Shown here: positions 8,585 to 18,113 of the stretch, one piece after another
Numbering within the stretch: position 1 is the first letter of the stretch
How the letters are laid out: the number at the start of each line of letters is the position of its first letter
Position numbers and translations under genes: made by a program
Assembly: GCF_024294905.1 (NCBI RefSeq)
Contig: NZ_JANCOC010000005.1
Location: forward strand, 65,049 to 129,048
Direction: 5' to 3'
DNA: 64,000 nt
Origin: Rothia gullae
Lineage (GTDB): Bacteria; Actinomycetota; Actinomycetes; Actinomycetales; Micrococcaceae
The notes under the pieces: model-generated
Database searches by the model: none
The model's input: only the letters and a program-made list of their open reading frames with translations
What the model was told of the DNA's origin: nothing

Positions 8585-10084
8585 CTAAGCCTCCGACTTC
8601 TTCGACTCGCCACCGTGACGGATCTCCAAGGACTCCAGCAGACGCGCACCCAAAGCGGTCACATCGCCAGCGCCAACGACCATCACAATATCGCCATCCT
8701 GAGCACAGGTCACAATATCCTCAATAGCGCCCTCAGCGGTAGCGTAACTAACCTCAGAGAAACCAGCACCGGTAATTAGCTCACTGGTCACGCCCTCAAT
8801 CGGCAGCTCACGAGCAGGGTAAATATCCAGCACATGAGCGCGGTCAGCCATCGACAGGGCCTTCGCAAACTCCTTCGCGAACTCACGAGTACGAGAGAAC
8901 AGGTGCGGCTGGAAAATCACGTACAGGCTGTGGCCATCAGCCACGGTACGGCCGGTCTCCAGGGCGCGGAAAACCTCGGTCGGGTGGTGCGCGTAATCAT
9001 CGAAAACCTTCACGCCGGCAACCTCACCACGCAGGGTGAAGCGGCGGTCAGCACCCACAAACTCAGCCAGTGCACGAGCAATATCGGCAGCCTCGTAACC
9101 AGAGATTAGCGCCGACGCAAAAGCAGCCGAAGCGTTCAGCTGGTTATGAATACCGGGCACCTTCAGCGCAAGATTCTGCTCACCCTCATAATGCACGCCG
9201 CGGCATTCAAAAGACCAGGATAGGTGCGAAGAGGAGGAAGAACCCGCGCTGGTAATCTCGCTAATGCGCAGGTCAGCATCCTCAGACTCGCCGTAGGTCA
9301 CCACGGCCACCCCCGCCGCACGAGAACGAGCCGCCAAAGCCGCCGCGCCCGCATCATCAGCACAGGTCACCACAACACCGTTAGGTGCCATCGAACCCAC
9401 AAAACGGTTGAACGCCTCAAAGAGACGCTCGTCCGTCTCATAGAAATCCAGGTGATCCGGCTCAACATTCGTCACCACAGCAATAGCCGGGCGGTAACGC
9501 ACAAACGAGCCGTCCGATTCATCAGCCTCAGCCACAAAAATCGACTCCGGGCCCTGAACACCCAGGTGAGCGTTTGTACCGCAACCAGCAATCACAGTAC
9601 CCACCGCGAACGACGGCTCAGCACCCAGCTGATCAAACATCACAGAAATCATGGAGCTCGTCGTGCTCTTACCGTGAGTACCGGCAACAGCAACCACCTG
9701 AGACTCACCTATCACAGCGGCAAGCGCCTCAGAACGATGCAGCACACGCAGACCCTGCGCACGAGCGGCAACAAGCTCCGGGTTATCCTCACGAATCGCA
9801 GTAGAAATCACCACGGTATCAACGTCCACAATGTTCTCAGCCTGCTGAGGAACACCCACACGAGCCCCCGCAGCACGCAAAGACTCAACAGTAGCCGACT
9901 CCGCACGATCAGAACCACTCACCGTCACACCAGCCTGCAGCATCAAAACGGCAATAGCGCTCATACCCGCGCCACCAATACCGATGAAGTGCACACGACC
10001 CAGCTCGCTCATCTTCGCACGCTCAGGGAACGGCGGGTTCAGCGGTGCCGGCAGCACCATCTCAAGATTCATCAATTCAGTCAT
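8585..10084 (-). CDS. murC: UDP-N-acetylmuramate--L-alanine ligase
   Basis: 499 residues. MurC adds L-alanine to UDP-MurNAc using ATP in the cytosol. Visible motifs are the UDP-binding loop GIGGAGM (about 35-41), the P-loop AGTHGKST (about 134-141), EADESDGSF, and NVEPDHLDFY, the last two near the metal and carbamylated-lysine region. The C-terminal domain carries DYAHHPTE. The start overlaps the murG stop by one base (TAATG), indicating translational coupling. Confidence 0.97.
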   Translation of the reverse strand: MTELMNLEMVLPAPLNPPFPERAKMSELGRVHFIGIGGAGMSAIAVLMLQAGVTVSGSDRAESATVESLRAAGARVGVPQQAENIVDVDTVVISTAIREDNPELVAARAQGLRVLHRSEALAAVIGESQVVAVAGTHGKSTTSSMISVMFDQLGAEPSFAVGTVIAGCGTNAHLGVQGPESIFVAEADESDGSFVRYRPAIAVVTNVEPDHLDFYETDERLFEAFNRFVGSMAPNGVVVTCADDAGAAALAARSRAAGVAVVTYGESEDADLRISEITSAGSSSSSHLSWSFECRGVHYEGEQNLALKVPGIHNQLNASAAFASALISGYEAADIARALAEFVGADRRFTLRGEVAGVKVFDDYAHHPTEVFRALETGRTVADGHSLYVIFQPHLFSRTREFAKEFAKALSMADRAHVLDIYPARELPIEGVTSELITGAGFSEVSYATAEGAIEDIVTCAQDGDIVMVVGAGDVTALGARLLESLEIRHGGESKKSEA

Positions 10085-11184
10085 TACTTCTCAGCTGCCT
10101 TCAATACTGCTTCAGCCATAACGCGTGCCGCGTTACGGATACCAAGTTTATACGCCGCAGCGCCCATGCGCTCCAGCTTCTCCGGGTTCGCCATAAGAGC
10201 CGGAATCTCACGGGCGAACCACTCACCGGTGACCTCTGCATCCTTCACCAGCAGAGCCGCAGATGCCTCCACCAGAGAACGAGCATTCAGAGCCTGCTCA
10301 CCATTACCAATGGGAAGCGGCACAAAAATCGCGGGAACACCCACCGCAGCAACCTCACTGACGGTCGCCGCACCCGAACGCACCAGCAGAAGATCAGCGG
10401 CAGCGTATACATCCTGCATGCCGTTACTGAACTCAATCTGACGGTAATTCGGCGCGCTCAGCGGCTCACCGCTCTCGTCCAGAACAGTCTTGCCCTTACC
10501 GGTAATATGCAGAATCTGGAAGTCCCACTCCGCAAAGTGGTCACGGCACGCCACCACCGCATTATTCAGGCTCTGAGCACCCAGCGAACCACCGGACACA
10601 ATCACGGTCGGCTTCTGCGGGTCCAGGCCCAGGTTACGGCGAGCCTTCGAACGGTGCGCCTCACGGTTCAGGTAGGCAATCTCATCCTTCATTGGCATAC
10701 CCACCAGGGTCGCGCGCGGGAAAGGAGTATTAGGGAACGCAACACCGGTGAACCGAGCAAACGTACCGCCCAGGCGGTTCGCCAAACCGGGCTTCGCGTT
10801 CGCCTCATGAATCACCACGGGAATCTTAGCATTCAACGCCGACAAATACGCAGGCGGGCACACATAGCCGCCCACGCCAACGACCACATCCGCATCTACA
10901 TCCTTGAGGATGCGGCGGGTCTTCGACAGGGCACCAAAAAACTTAGCGGGGAAAGCGAAAGCGGCACGGTTAATGCTACGGGGGAAGGCCGCACGAGGGA
11001 TGAACTCAATATCGAAACCAGCTGCCGGAACCAGCTCGGCTTCCATCTTGTCGGCGGTGCCCAGCATCAGAATCTTAGCGTTCGACTCAAGGCCACGAAT
11101 CGCACGCGCAATCGCGAGCATCGGATTAATATGACCGGCGGTGCCACCACCGGCGAAGACTATAGAGGGCGCCTTCTTCGTCAT
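10084..11184 (-). CDS. murG: UDP-GlcNAc transferase making lipid II (MurG)
   Basis: 366 residues using ATG at 11184, preceded by GGGAGA; another ATG 6 codons upstream lacks a ribosome site. MurG is a peripheral membrane GT-B enzyme that adds GlcNAc to lipid I. The N-terminal acceptor loop FAGGGTAGHINP is at about 10-21. The C-terminal donor domain carries VSGGSLGAQSLNN and the loop RSGAATVSEVAAVGVPAIFVPLP. It overlaps murC by one base. The 307-base spacer from ftsW holds a hairpin and the ftsW tail remnant. Confidence 0.97.
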   Translation of the reverse strand: MTKKAPSIVFAGGGTAGHINPMLAIARAIRGLESNAKILMLGTADKMEAELVPAAGFDIEFIPRAAFPRSINRAAFAFPAKFFGALSKTRRILKDVDADVVVGVGGYVCPPAYLSALNAKIPVVIHEANAKPGLANRLGGTFARFTGVAFPNTPFPRATLVGMPMKDEIAYLNREAHRSKARRNLGLDPQKPTVIVSGGSLGAQSLNNAVVACRDHFAEWDFQILHITGKGKTVLDESGEPLSAPNYRQIEFSNGMQDVYAAADLLLVRSGAATVSEVAAVGVPAIFVPLPIGNGEQALNARSLVEASAALLVKDAEVTGEWFAREIPALMANPEKLERMGAAAYKLGIRNAARVMAEAVLKAAEK

Positions 11185-11246
11185 AGGTCTTTCTCCCAAC
11201 ACATCGGTACAGCATCATTTTACGCTATAGCACCTGTTCAACAGAG

Positions 11247-11284
11247 CGCCCCCGCCATTAAGATAGGACTCAACGGCGAGGGCG
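11247..11284 (-). terminator. Hairpin between ftsW and murG
   Basis: 10-base GC arms (11275-11284 and 11247-11256) with one mismatch and an 18-base loop, upstream of murG. There is no good T tract, so it may be a partial attenuator or RNA processing site inside the operon rather than a terminator. Confidence 0.4.
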
Positions 11285-11368
11285 TCATCTGTTATTCAGT
11301 GCAAGTGGAGGCTCGAATAGTAACCCGAACAGCTGTGCTCCAGCCGCGAGCATTTCACCCTGCAGAGG

Positions 11369-11491
11369 CTAACTCTGCTTGCAGGTGCCGCACTGAGCAG
11401 AGTTCCGAGCCGCGCCCGGAGCCGGACGCTGCGCCTGCTGAGCGCCGTTCTTCGGAGCGCCCTTTGCTTAGGCACCCTGTCGCGGCACTAC
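11369..11491 (-). pseudogene. In-frame remnant continuing the FtsW C-terminal tail
   Basis: Reading past the ftsW TAG (11492-11494) in the same frame gives residues of the same Arg/Gln/Gly/Ala composition, including another PRQGA unit. A TAA follows, then a 30-codon open stretch rich in Ala, Gln, Pro and Gly that ends in CGTCKQS before a third stop at 11369-11371. The pattern suggests that the FtsW tail was once longer and was cut by nonsense changes, or that stop codons are placed in a repeat-rich tail. Chance cannot be excluded in GC-rich DNA. Confidence 0.35.
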
Positions 11492-13546
11492 CTAACGTTG
11501 AGCGCCCTGTCGAGGAGTACCCTGTCGAAGAGTACCCTGTCGCTCGGCACGACGCTGACGATCCTCAGGATGCAACGGTTGCAGACCCGCAGGTAGCGAG
11601 CCCGACGGACGGGGCTGCGCGCTACGGGGCTGAGCACCACGAGGCTGCTGCACTCGTTTCTGACCAGCAGGCTGCTGAACGGTACGAGACTGATCACTAC
11701 GAGTCTGAGCGGGGCGCTGCTGTACAGCCTGCTTCTGAGCGGTCTGCTTCTGAGCAGTCGCCTTCTGAGCAGGGCGACCCTGAGCGGGCTTGCGCTGTGA
11801 CGCTCGAGTAGAGGCAGTACTCTTCTGAGCAACACGAGCTTGCTGACCGGTACGAGGCTGAGCGGGAGCCTTCTGCGGTGCAGGCTTCTGCGAGGCCTTC
11901 TGCTTCTGAGCTTCAGCCTTCTGCTCCGCCTTCACACGGGCAGTTTCCTCACGAGCCAGACGCGCCTCTTCTCGAGCCAGACGCGCCTCCTCGCGAGCAC
12001 GACGCGCCTCTTCTCGAGCCTGCTCCGGAACCTGGCGCTCCTGCTCCTTCTGCTGCTCACGAGCCATATGAACCAGCTCACGCTGCTGATCCGGCGCAAA
12101 GCCCAACCAGCGACGCAACGGGCTCTCCGGACCAAACATCAGCACAAACGGGTTATGTTCATTCAACAGGTGACCACCAGCAGCCGCACGAGCAGCCTCT
12201 TCCTGATTCAGCACATCCTGCAACGGCGTACGACGCTGCCATTCAGCATTCGCACGACGAACCTCACGCACGCTCTGGGTCTCAATATTCGACGGTGCCG
12301 TCGCGCCACGCAACGGAGTCTGCCGCGCAAACGCCAGCAACAAGCCCGCCGCCAACAACGAGGACAACAGCGACGAACCGCCATAGGATACAAACGGCAG
12401 AGGCACACCAATCACCGGCAAAATACGGGACACCATGCCCATATTGATAATCGCCTGAGAGGTCAACCAAATCATGATGCCGCCCGTAGCCAAACGCACC
12501 AGCGGATCCGTAGTGCGCAACATAATACGCACCGCGCAATACACCAGGCCCACATACAGTAGCAGAACCGCCAAAGTACCTAGCAGACCCAGCTCCTCAC
12601 CAATAATGGCGAAAATATAGTCGTTATGCGCCTCAGCCAGGTAGTTATACTTCTGACGCGACTGGCCCAGACCAACACCGAGGAAACCACCGGTCGCCAG
12701 CGCCACCTCACCAGAATTCGCCTGGTCACAGTTAGCGTTCGTACACGAACCCCAAATGCCGAAAATACGAGCCACACGGTTCGTGCTACTGAGCACACCC
12801 ACCAGCGCCAACGCCGCAAGCGCGGCGCCAATCTTCAGCAGCGAGCCGCGAGAAGCACCCGCCAGCCACATCATGCCCACAAAGATGAAGCCATACACCA
12901 TGGCGGTACCCATATCGCCACCGAGCATAATCAGCAGAACCAGGACACCCACACCATAAATTGAGGGGAACAGCGTGCGCCAAATACTACGAGAAATATC
13001 GCCGTGGCGGTTATACACCCACGCCAGCCACATAATAATCGCAAGCTTCGAAAACTCCGAGGGCTGAATCTGCGGACCGCCGGGGATTTTCAGCCAGTTA
13101 CGGTTACCGTTAACCTCAACGCCAACGACCACCACAGCAAGCTGCATGACCAATGCAATAATCAGCATCGCGTACACCACAGACTTCTTGTGGTAATACT
13201 CAACAGGGATATGCGTAATACCCGCCATCGCAATCACGCCAATAATCAAGAACATGATCTGCGAGGAAACCTGCGAAAACGGCGACTGCCCCTGCGAGAT
13301 CATGGTGACGCTCGAAGCCGACAGCACCATAATGCAACCGAAAAATGCCAACCCCAGGGTGGTGACCAGTAGCATCACCGGAACATCCCACAGGTCAGCC
13401 TTCAAACCAAGACGGTACAGCCTATTGGCACGAGTACGGAACGGTGCAGAGAAATCCTCCAAACCGGCTCGCAAAGACACCCAACGACCACTCGCGGTTG
13501 AACGCGCCGAAGAAGCCGAATGCTCCGAAGATGCGCTGGTACTCAC
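11492..13546 (-). CDS. ftsW: FtsW septal glycosyltransferase (SEDS) with a long basic tail
   Basis: 684 residues from GTG at 13546, which has a near-ideal site (AGGAGGGCAT). The longer frame from 13669 adds 41 residues without a ribosome site. The multi-spanning SEDS domain covers about residues 50-400, with family marks such as the GEELGLLG loop and PLPFVSYGGSS. FtsW polymerises lipid II at the septum with its partner PBP. The last ~190 residues (about 494-684) are low complexity: four seven-residue AREEARL-type repeats, then Gln/Ala/Arg/Lys/Pro-rich sequence and RQGT-type repeats. It follows murD by 149 bases. Confidence 0.94.
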   Translation of the reverse strand: MSTSASSEHSASSARSTASGRWVSLRAGLEDFSAPFRTRANRLYRLGLKADLWDVPVMLLVTTLGLAFFGCIMVLSASSVTMISQGQSPFSQVSSQIMFLIIGVIAMAGITHIPVEYYHKKSVVYAMLIIALVMQLAVVVVGVEVNGNRNWLKIPGGPQIQPSEFSKLAIIMWLAWVYNRHGDISRSIWRTLFPSIYGVGVLVLLIMLGGDMGTAMVYGFIFVGMMWLAGASRGSLLKIGAALAALALVGVLSSTNRVARIFGIWGSCTNANCDQANSGEVALATGGFLGVGLGQSRQKYNYLAEAHNDYIFAIIGEELGLLGTLAVLLLYVGLVYCAVRIMLRTTDPLVRLATGGIMIWLTSQAIINMGMVSRILPVIGVPLPFVSYGGSSLLSSLLAAGLLLAFARQTPLRGATAPSNIETQSVREVRRANAEWQRRTPLQDVLNQEEAARAAAGGHLLNEHNPFVLMFGPESPLRRWLGFAPDQQRELVHMAREQQKEQERQVPEQAREEARRAREEARLAREEARLAREETARVKAEQKAEAQKQKASQKPAPQKAPAQPRTGQQARVAQKSTASTRASQRKPAQGRPAQKATAQKQTAQKQAVQQRPAQTRSDQSRTVQQPAGQKRVQQPRGAQPRSAQPRPSGSLPAGLQPLHPEDRQRRAERQGTLRQGTPRQGAQR

Positions 13547-13695
13547 ATGCCCTCCTATAGGCCTCAACTGCCACGGATCCGTCGTGGCGAATACACGAAA
13601 AAGGTTCAGGGGTGGGACACCGTTACCATCCCACCCCCGAGAAGAACCCGCAGAAAGCACCCCGGTCACCCGAGATGTCCCCTGCAGGCAACGTC

Positions 13696-15282
13696 CTAAG
13701 AGTCAGCCAGCTGGGCGGCAACAGCGTTCGCAAACGCATCACCGCGCACCGCATAATTCTTGAACTGGTCCATCGACGCAGACGCGGGAGCCATCAGCAC
13801 GGTATCCCCCGGATGCGCCAGGTCAGCAGCCTTCGCAACGGCCGCGTTCATCACGGCAACACCGTCCGAAGAATCAGCCACAGCGGCGGTCATATTGTAG
13901 GTCGGAACCTGCGAAGCATGAGTCGCCAACGCCGACTTCAACGCCGCAGTATCGGTACCGATAATCAGCACAGCCTTCAGACGCTGCGCGTGGGCAGCAA
14001 TCAACTCATTGTACTCAACGCCCTTCGATAGGCCGCCGGCAATCCACACCAGCGAGGGGTAGCCGCTCATCGACGCGTTCGCGGCGTGAGGATTCGTAGC
14101 CTTCGAATCGTTCACCCACATGATGTCGTTCGCGTAGCCCACCAGCTGGTTGCGGTGCGCACCGGTCTTGAAAGAACGCAGGCCAGCCCCCACAGCCTTC
14201 GGGTCAATATCAGCCGCACGGCACAGCGCCGCAGCCGCCAGAGCGTTCTCCACGGTGTGCTTCGCGGGCATCTTACCGGGTGCCGGAGCCAGATCCTCCA
14301 GAACCGCCAGCTCGTACGCCTCGTTGTAGCGGTTCTTCAAGAAAGCGCGGTCCACCATGATGTCCTCAGCCAGACCGAGCATCGACACGGCGGGCATCTC
14401 AGTGGAGCTGAAGCCAATCGCGCGAGCGCCCTCAATAACGTCCGCGTTCTCGACCATGCGCAGGGTGTCTGCGTGGTCGGTGTTGAAGATGCAGGCGACC
14501 TGAGTGTGCTCGTACACGCGAGCCTTATCAGCCTTGTAGCCGTCGAAGGAGCCGTGCCAGTCCACGTGATCCTCAGCGATGTTCAGAACCACCGAAGCAT
14601 ACGGGGACATCGAGTAGGTCCAGTGCAGCTGGAAGCTGGACAGCTCCACCGCGAAGAACTCATAGGGCTCATCGTCGGCAATAGCGTACACGATGGGCAT
14701 ACCCACGTTACCCACCTGAATAGACTTCTTACCGGCAGCCTTCAGGATGGAATCGACCATGCCCACGGTGGTGGTCTTACCGTTCGTACCGGTCAGGCAC
14801 AGCCACTTGGGAGTCGGGCGGTCGTTGCGCTCGTTCAGGCGCCACGCCAGCTCCACATCGCCCCAAATCTGGATGCGACGCTCATACGCATCCAGCATGA
14901 CCGGGTGGTCGGGACGCATGCCCGGGGAGGTCACCACAAGCTCGGGTTCCTGACCGTCCACCAAGGGCAGTGCATGCATGTGCTCGGGACCGAACAGGCC
15001 CTCAACGTTGCCGTAAGCGTTAGCGTACAGGTCAATACGTTCACACTTCTCGGGAGTATCTGCCCCGTCGATGACAACAATCTTCGCACCCAGCTGGGCG
15101 AGCACATCGGTCACAGCGTCGCCGCTGGTGCCCATGCCCACCACGACCACACGCAGGTTAGCCCAGGAGGCACCCCAGTGAGTCAGCTCCGCTAGGCGCT
15201 CGTTCTCATACACCGGGTTCACCGCAATAGCGGCGGCATTCGCTTCAATGCGAGCTGTATCCGGCTTTTCATTAGTTGACAT
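13696..15282 (-). CDS. murD: UDP-MurNAc-L-Ala--D-glutamate ligase
   Basis: 528 residues. MurD adds D-glutamate in the cytosolic precursor pathway. It shows VVVGMGTSGDAV at the UDP-binding start, the P-loop LTGTNGKTTT, the metal-site segment NIAEDHVDWHGSF and the C-terminal VNDSKATNPHA. Overlap of the ATG with the mraY stop (TAATG) shows tight coupling, with GGAG about 10 bases upstream inside mraY. Confidence 0.97.
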   Translation of the reverse strand: MSTNEKPDTARIEANAAAIAVNPVYENERLAELTHWGASWANLRVVVVGMGTSGDAVTDVLAQLGAKIVVIDGADTPEKCERIDLYANAYGNVEGLFGPEHMHALPLVDGQEPELVVTSPGMRPDHPVMLDAYERRIQIWGDVELAWRLNERNDRPTPKWLCLTGTNGKTTTVGMVDSILKAAGKKSIQVGNVGMPIVYAIADDEPYEFFAVELSSFQLHWTYSMSPYASVVLNIAEDHVDWHGSFDGYKADKARVYEHTQVACIFNTDHADTLRMVENADVIEGARAIGFSSTEMPAVSMLGLAEDIMVDRAFLKNRYNEAYELAVLEDLAPAPGKMPAKHTVENALAAAALCRAADIDPKAVGAGLRSFKTGAHRNQLVGYANDIMWVNDSKATNPHAANASMSGYPSLVWIAGGLSKGVEYNELIAAHAQRLKAVLIIGTDTAALKSALATHASQVPTYNMTAAVADSSDGVAVMNAAVAKAADLAHPGDTVLMAPASASMDQFKNYAVRGDAFANAVAAQLADS

Positions 15283-16487
15283 TAGTGAATCACTCCAGAA
15301 GTCTGCGAGAACCAGTCACCGAAGAACAGCGCCAGCGCAACTAGCACGCAGAGGGCGTTAACAACCCAGAGGCGGAACACGGAGTTCACTTCGCCGCTAC
15401 TGACGGTACCGGGGGCAATGCCTCGCTTATCAATTGAGTATTTGCCGTTGACGCCGACCTTCTCCATGTGGTGGTGGAAGGGGGTCATACGGAAGTAACG
15501 GTGTGCGTGCAGGGGCTTCTCCCCTGCTGCAACCGAACGCTTACGGCTGGTCTTGAACACGAACTTCTGCACGATCACAGAGAACACTTCCAGCACGGGA
15601 ATCAGAGCGATGACCAGCAGAAGCAGCTCAGTGCGGGTGAACAGCGCGAAAGCAACCATTGCGCCACCGAGCGCCAGGGAACCGGAGTCGCCCATGAAGA
15701 TCTGTGCCTTCGACACATTCCACCAGAGGAAGCCAGCCAGCGAACCCACCAGGGATGCGGCAATCAGCGCCAGCGAACCGGGGTCGCGCACATCGTAGCA
15801 GGCGGTGCCAGCGCCAGTGGAGCAGGCGTGTACGTACTGCCAGATGCTGATGGTCAGGTAGCCGGAGAAGATGGTCATCATGATGCCGCCAGCCAGGCCG
15901 TCCAGACCATCGGTGAAGTTCACCGCGTTCGTACCGGACAGAGAGATGAGGGTAATCCAACCAACCAGCAGGATGGAGCCGAAAACCGCACCCGCCGCGA
16001 ACAGGTCAATGGGCAGGTCACGTACGAAAGAGATAGCGGTCGACGCCGGACGAGCACCCGACTCATTCGGGAACTGGAACGCCAGATACGCAAAGGGCAA
16101 GGTCACGCCCAGAAGACCAATGGTCTTCTGCTTCTCGGTCAGGCCCTCGTTGCCCTTATTGCGGAACTTCATGATGTCGTCCGCCGCGCCCACACCGAGC
16201 ATGCCCAGGGTGAAGGCGATGGTCAGCCACGCGGTAGCGGTCGGTACCGGCGCGGTACCGAAGAACAGGGCGCTCACCGTCAGGGTCAAGAAGTAGGCAA
16301 GAATCGCCGCGGGGATGAAAATCAGACCCGCCATGGTGGGGGTGCCCGCCTTATGCTGGTGGGCTGCCGGGCCTTCCTCACGGATGAGCTGGCCAAGCTT
16401 CAGAGACTTCATCTTCTTGATGAACACCGGCAGCGCGGTGAAGGAGATGAGGAATCCGAAGATTCCAGCAATCAGCACGGTAATCAT
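15282..16487 (-). CDS. mraY: Phospho-MurNAc-pentapeptide transferase MraY
   Basis: 401 residues, about ten transmembrane segments. It moves phospho-MurNAc-pentapeptide to undecaprenyl phosphate, making lipid I. Conserved polar motifs are visible: GAADDIMKFRNKGNEGL (Asp pair), NAVNFTDGLDGLAGG, FMGDSGSLALG and the cytosolic FHHHMEKVG histidine loop. It is positioned between murF and murD, one base overlapping murD. Confidence 0.97.
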   Translation of the reverse strand: MITVLIAGIFGFLISFTALPVFIKKMKSLKLGQLIREEGPAAHQHKAGTPTMAGLIFIPAAILAYFLTLTVSALFFGTAPVPTATAWLTIAFTLGMLGVGAADDIMKFRNKGNEGLTEKQKTIGLLGVTLPFAYLAFQFPNESGARPASTAISFVRDLPIDLFAAGAVFGSILLVGWITLISLSGTNAVNFTDGLDGLAGGIMMTIFSGYLTISIWQYVHACSTGAGTACYDVRDPGSLALIAASLVGSLAGFLWWNVSKAQIFMGDSGSLALGGAMVAFALFTRTELLLLVIALIPVLEVFSVIVQKFVFKTSRKRSVAAGEKPLHAHRYFRMTPFHHHMEKVGVNGKYSIDKRGIAPGTVSSGEVNSVFRLWVVNALCVLVALALFFGDWFSQTSGVIH

Positions 16488-16493
16488 AAAGCG

Positions 16494-18113
16494 CTACCCT
16501 TCGTTCGCGGTCTGTTCGGTCGAAGTACGGTCGGCGCTAGCTGCGCCGTCAAGGTGAGCGGCAAGGTGGTCGCTCAAATCGGTGGTTTCAACAAAGTCAC
16601 CGGCAGAAAGCCAGGTCGGTGCCTGCTCTTCCTCAGCACCGAAGGTGCACTTGGCGAAAGCAACCTGGTCACCCAGAATGCCCAGCTTCGCACCATTCGA
16701 GGACTTGAAGAGCACAATGTCACCGGGGCGAACCTCAGCGCGCAGAATCTGCTCTGCCTCTTCCGGAGTCTTCACCCAGGTCGCTTCATTACCCCAGGAG
16801 CCTTCCAGATGAGCCGCATTGTAGGTGGGCTTCGTCTCGTCGCCCACAGCAATCAGTTTGGAAATGTTCATGCGCACCACGAGGCGACCGATGCGGTCGT
16901 GCTCCTCCACGGAGGCGTCACCGAGCTCCAGCATGGCACCCAGAACAGCCCAGGTGCGGTGCGGCTGACCGGTCGCCGGGTCGACGGTGCGACCCAGCTG
17001 CGCCAGGGTGCGCAGTGCCGCAGCCATCGACTCGGGGTTCGCGTTGTAGGCGTCGTTAATGACGGTCACGCCGTCAGCGCGGTCGGTGCGCGCCATACGC
17101 CACTTCGAAGCCGCCGCCGCCTTGTTGAGCGCGCGAGCAATCTTCTCACCCGAAATACCGCTGTTGTAGGCGATTGTCGCAGCAGCCAGCAGGTTGTGCA
17201 CGTGGTGCTCACCGATCAGCTGCGAGGAAATCTCGTACTCGCTACCGTCGGGCAGGCGCATAGTGAACTCGGGGCAGCCAGCGTCGGTGGTGCGCAGGTT
17301 CAGCGCCGCCACGTAGCGTTCGTAGAGCTGGCCGTTCGCGTCGGTCTTCTCGCCCACGCCAAAGTAGGTAATGGGTGCAACCGAACGCGACGCCATGCGC
17401 AGCACGCGCTCATCGTCAGCGTTCAGAGCCAGGGAGCCGGTCGGCTGAACGCCCTCAGCCAGCTCACCCTTAGTACGCTCAATATTGTCCACGCCGCCGA
17501 ACTCGCCAGCGTGCGCGGTACCAACCTTCAGGATTGCGCCGTGATCAGGGTGCGCAATATTCGCCAGGTACTCGATGTTGCCCACGTGGTCGGCACCCAT
17601 CTCAATGACCAGGTAGCGGGTAGACTCATCCGCACGGAAAACGGTCAGGGGCACGCCCACCTCACTGTTATAGGAACCAACCGGCGCAACGGTCGGGCCC
17701 TCCGGAGTGAAAATGGCGGCAAGCAGGTCCTTCGTCGTGGTCTTACCGGCAGAACCGGTAATACCGACAACGGTCAGCTCACCCTGAGCACGCATCTGCT
17801 CAATCGAGTAGCGCGCCAAATCACCCATAGCCAGCACCACATCGGGCACCTGGATGCTCGGGTAGGGCACGCCCTGCTCGTCGAGTACTTCACGCTCGAC
17901 CAGCGCCAGGGTCGCGCCCCGCTCAAACGCCATGGGGATGAACCTGTGACCGTCAGTGACCGCACCGGGCTTCGCCACGAACAGGGTACCGGTCTGCACC
18001 TCGCGGGAGTCGGTGGTGGCGAAGTCTGCGTACACCTGCTCCTCACGGCCCTCCAGGCCGATAGCGGTGCCGCCGGTTGCCTCAATAATCTGGGCGGCGC
18101 TGAGCTTAATCAT
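16494..18113 (-). CDS. murF: UDP-MurNAc-tripeptide--D-Ala-D-Ala ligase
   Basis: 539 residues. MurF completes the UDP-MurNAc-pentapeptide. The P-loop is GITGSAGKTTTKD, followed by EMGADHVGNIEYL and the NDAYNANPESM motif typical of MurF. A tail of about 40 residues rich in Glu, Asp, Ala and Thr follows the last conserved block. The start overlaps the murE stop by 8 bases. Confidence 0.97.
   Translation of the reverse strand: MIKLSAAQIIEATGGTAIGLEGREEQVYADFATTDSREVQTGTLFVAKPGAVTDGHRFIPMAFERGATLALVEREVLDEQGVPYPSIQVPDVVLAMGDLARYSIEQMRAQGELTVVGITGSAGKTTTKDLLAAIFTPEGPTVAPVGSYNSEVGVPLTVFRADESTRYLVIEMGADHVGNIEYLANIAHPDHGAILKVGTAHAGEFGGVDNIERTKGELAEGVQPTGSLALNADDERVLRMASRSVAPITYFGVGEKTDANGQLYERYVAALNLRTTDAGCPEFTMRLPDGSEYEISSQLIGEHHVHNLLAAATIAYNSGISGEKIARALNKAAAASKWRMARTDRADGVTVINDAYNANPESMAAALRTLAQLGRTVDPATGQPHRTWAVLGAMLELGDASVEEHDRIGRLVVRMNISKLIAVGDETKPTYNAAHLEGSWGNEATWVKTPEEAEQILRAEVRPGDIVLFKSSNGAKLGILGDQVAFAKCTFGAEEEQAPTWLSAGDFVETTDLSDHLAAHLDGAASADRTSTEQTANEG

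Noticed and set aside
13547..13669. Longer ftsW N-terminus
   Set aside because: No ribosome site upstream, while the GTG at 13546 has an almost perfect one.
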